Both the position numbers and the translations under genes were made by a program. A stretch of 5,650 nt of DNA, taken from Bacteroidota bacterium (lineage in GTDB: Bacteria; Bacteroidota; Bacteroidia; Chitinophagales; Chitinophagaceae). Below are positions 5,469 through 5,650 of this stretch, piece after piece (positions within the stretch are counted from its first letter, which is position 1; every line of letters starts with the position of its first letter). The notes beneath the pieces were generated by a model. It saw only the letters and a program-made list of their open reading frames with translations, did not search any database and was not told the DNA's origin. The stretch covers positions 1-5,650 of the forward strand of contig JANYAL010000324.1 in the NCBI GenBank assembly GCA_025361325.1, given 5' to 3'.

Positions 5469-5650
5469 ATGTCACAGAGAATCAGAATAAAACTACAGTC
5501 TTACGACCATAATCTGGTGGATAAATCTGCCGAGAAGATCGTTAAGACTGTACGCAGCACGGGTGCTGTGGTAACAGGTCCCATTCCTTTGCCTACGCAC
5601 AAGAAGATATTCACCGTACTGCGTTCTCCGCACGTAAATAAGAAAGCGAG
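5469..5650 (+). CDS. rpsJ: 30S ribosomal protein S10 (partial, 5' end)
   Basis: The first 60 codons read [20 protein letters not shown] and on to [25 protein letters not shown], which is S10 without doubt: QRIRI.L..(F/Y)DH.L.D at the start, TGA.V.GPIPLPT in the middle and FTVL.SPHVNK. S10 sits in the head of the 30S subunit and, as NusE, also partners NusB in transcription antitermination. The usual length is about 101-105 residues, so about 40 codons lie beyond the window. The start follows an A/T-rich leader with no Shine-Dalgarno sequence. In many genomes rpsJ opens the S10 operon (rplC, rplD, rplW follow), so the rest is expected to the right. Confidence 0.98.
   Translation, partial: MSQRIRIKLQSYDHNLVDKSAEKIVKTVRSTGAVVTGPIPLPTHKKIFTVLRSPHVNKKA

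Overview
The window looks like chromosomal DNA of a member of the Bacteroidota, most likely the Chitinophagaceae or a near relative. The reasons are a TTTG-N19-TAccTTTG promoter before rpsJ, A-rich leaders with no clear Shine-Dalgarno sequence, a DUF2807 (head GIN) lipoprotein, and a periplasmic-binding-protein-like gene just downstream of guaA. The genus is an inference; no 16S or other placing marker is present.

Layout. Positions 1-208 are a very AT-rich gap, possibly with the tail of an upstream gene. Then come three small plus-strand genes. The first two overlap by four bases: a four-helix membrane protein (209-649) and a small XRE-type DNA-binding protein (646-894). After a repeat-bearing gap, the third gene encodes an 82-residue helix-turn-helix-like protein (1024-1272). 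Next, on the minus strand, are guaA (GMP synthase, 2756-4291) and, downstream of it, an exported periplasmic-binding-fold protein (1341-2579). On the plus strand again are a DUF2807 beta-solenoid lipoprotein (4477-5184), divergent from guaA, and the first 60 codons of rpsJ (ribosomal protein S10, from 5469), which the window edge cuts off.

How the genes relate. Only two groupings are supported. The membrane protein and XRE regulator are translationally coupled and probably act together. guaA and the binding-fold protein are collinear, as I recall from other Bacteroidota, although 176 bases and a repeat patch separate them. GuaA makes GMP from XMP in the cytoplasm. The lipoprotein acts in the envelope. 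rpsJ should begin a ribosomal-protein operon that continues past the window.

The most distinctive feature is not a gene. Four gaps between genes carry degenerate repeats, with a clear seven-base period in three of them: a GGTTCAT type, a GAGC type, a GRACNNN type in inverted pairs, and a clean GCAGTCA tandem. I see no CRISPR array, insertion sequence, RNA gene or defence system. Most of the window is ordinary core genome, with a small accessory-looking stretch at the left end.
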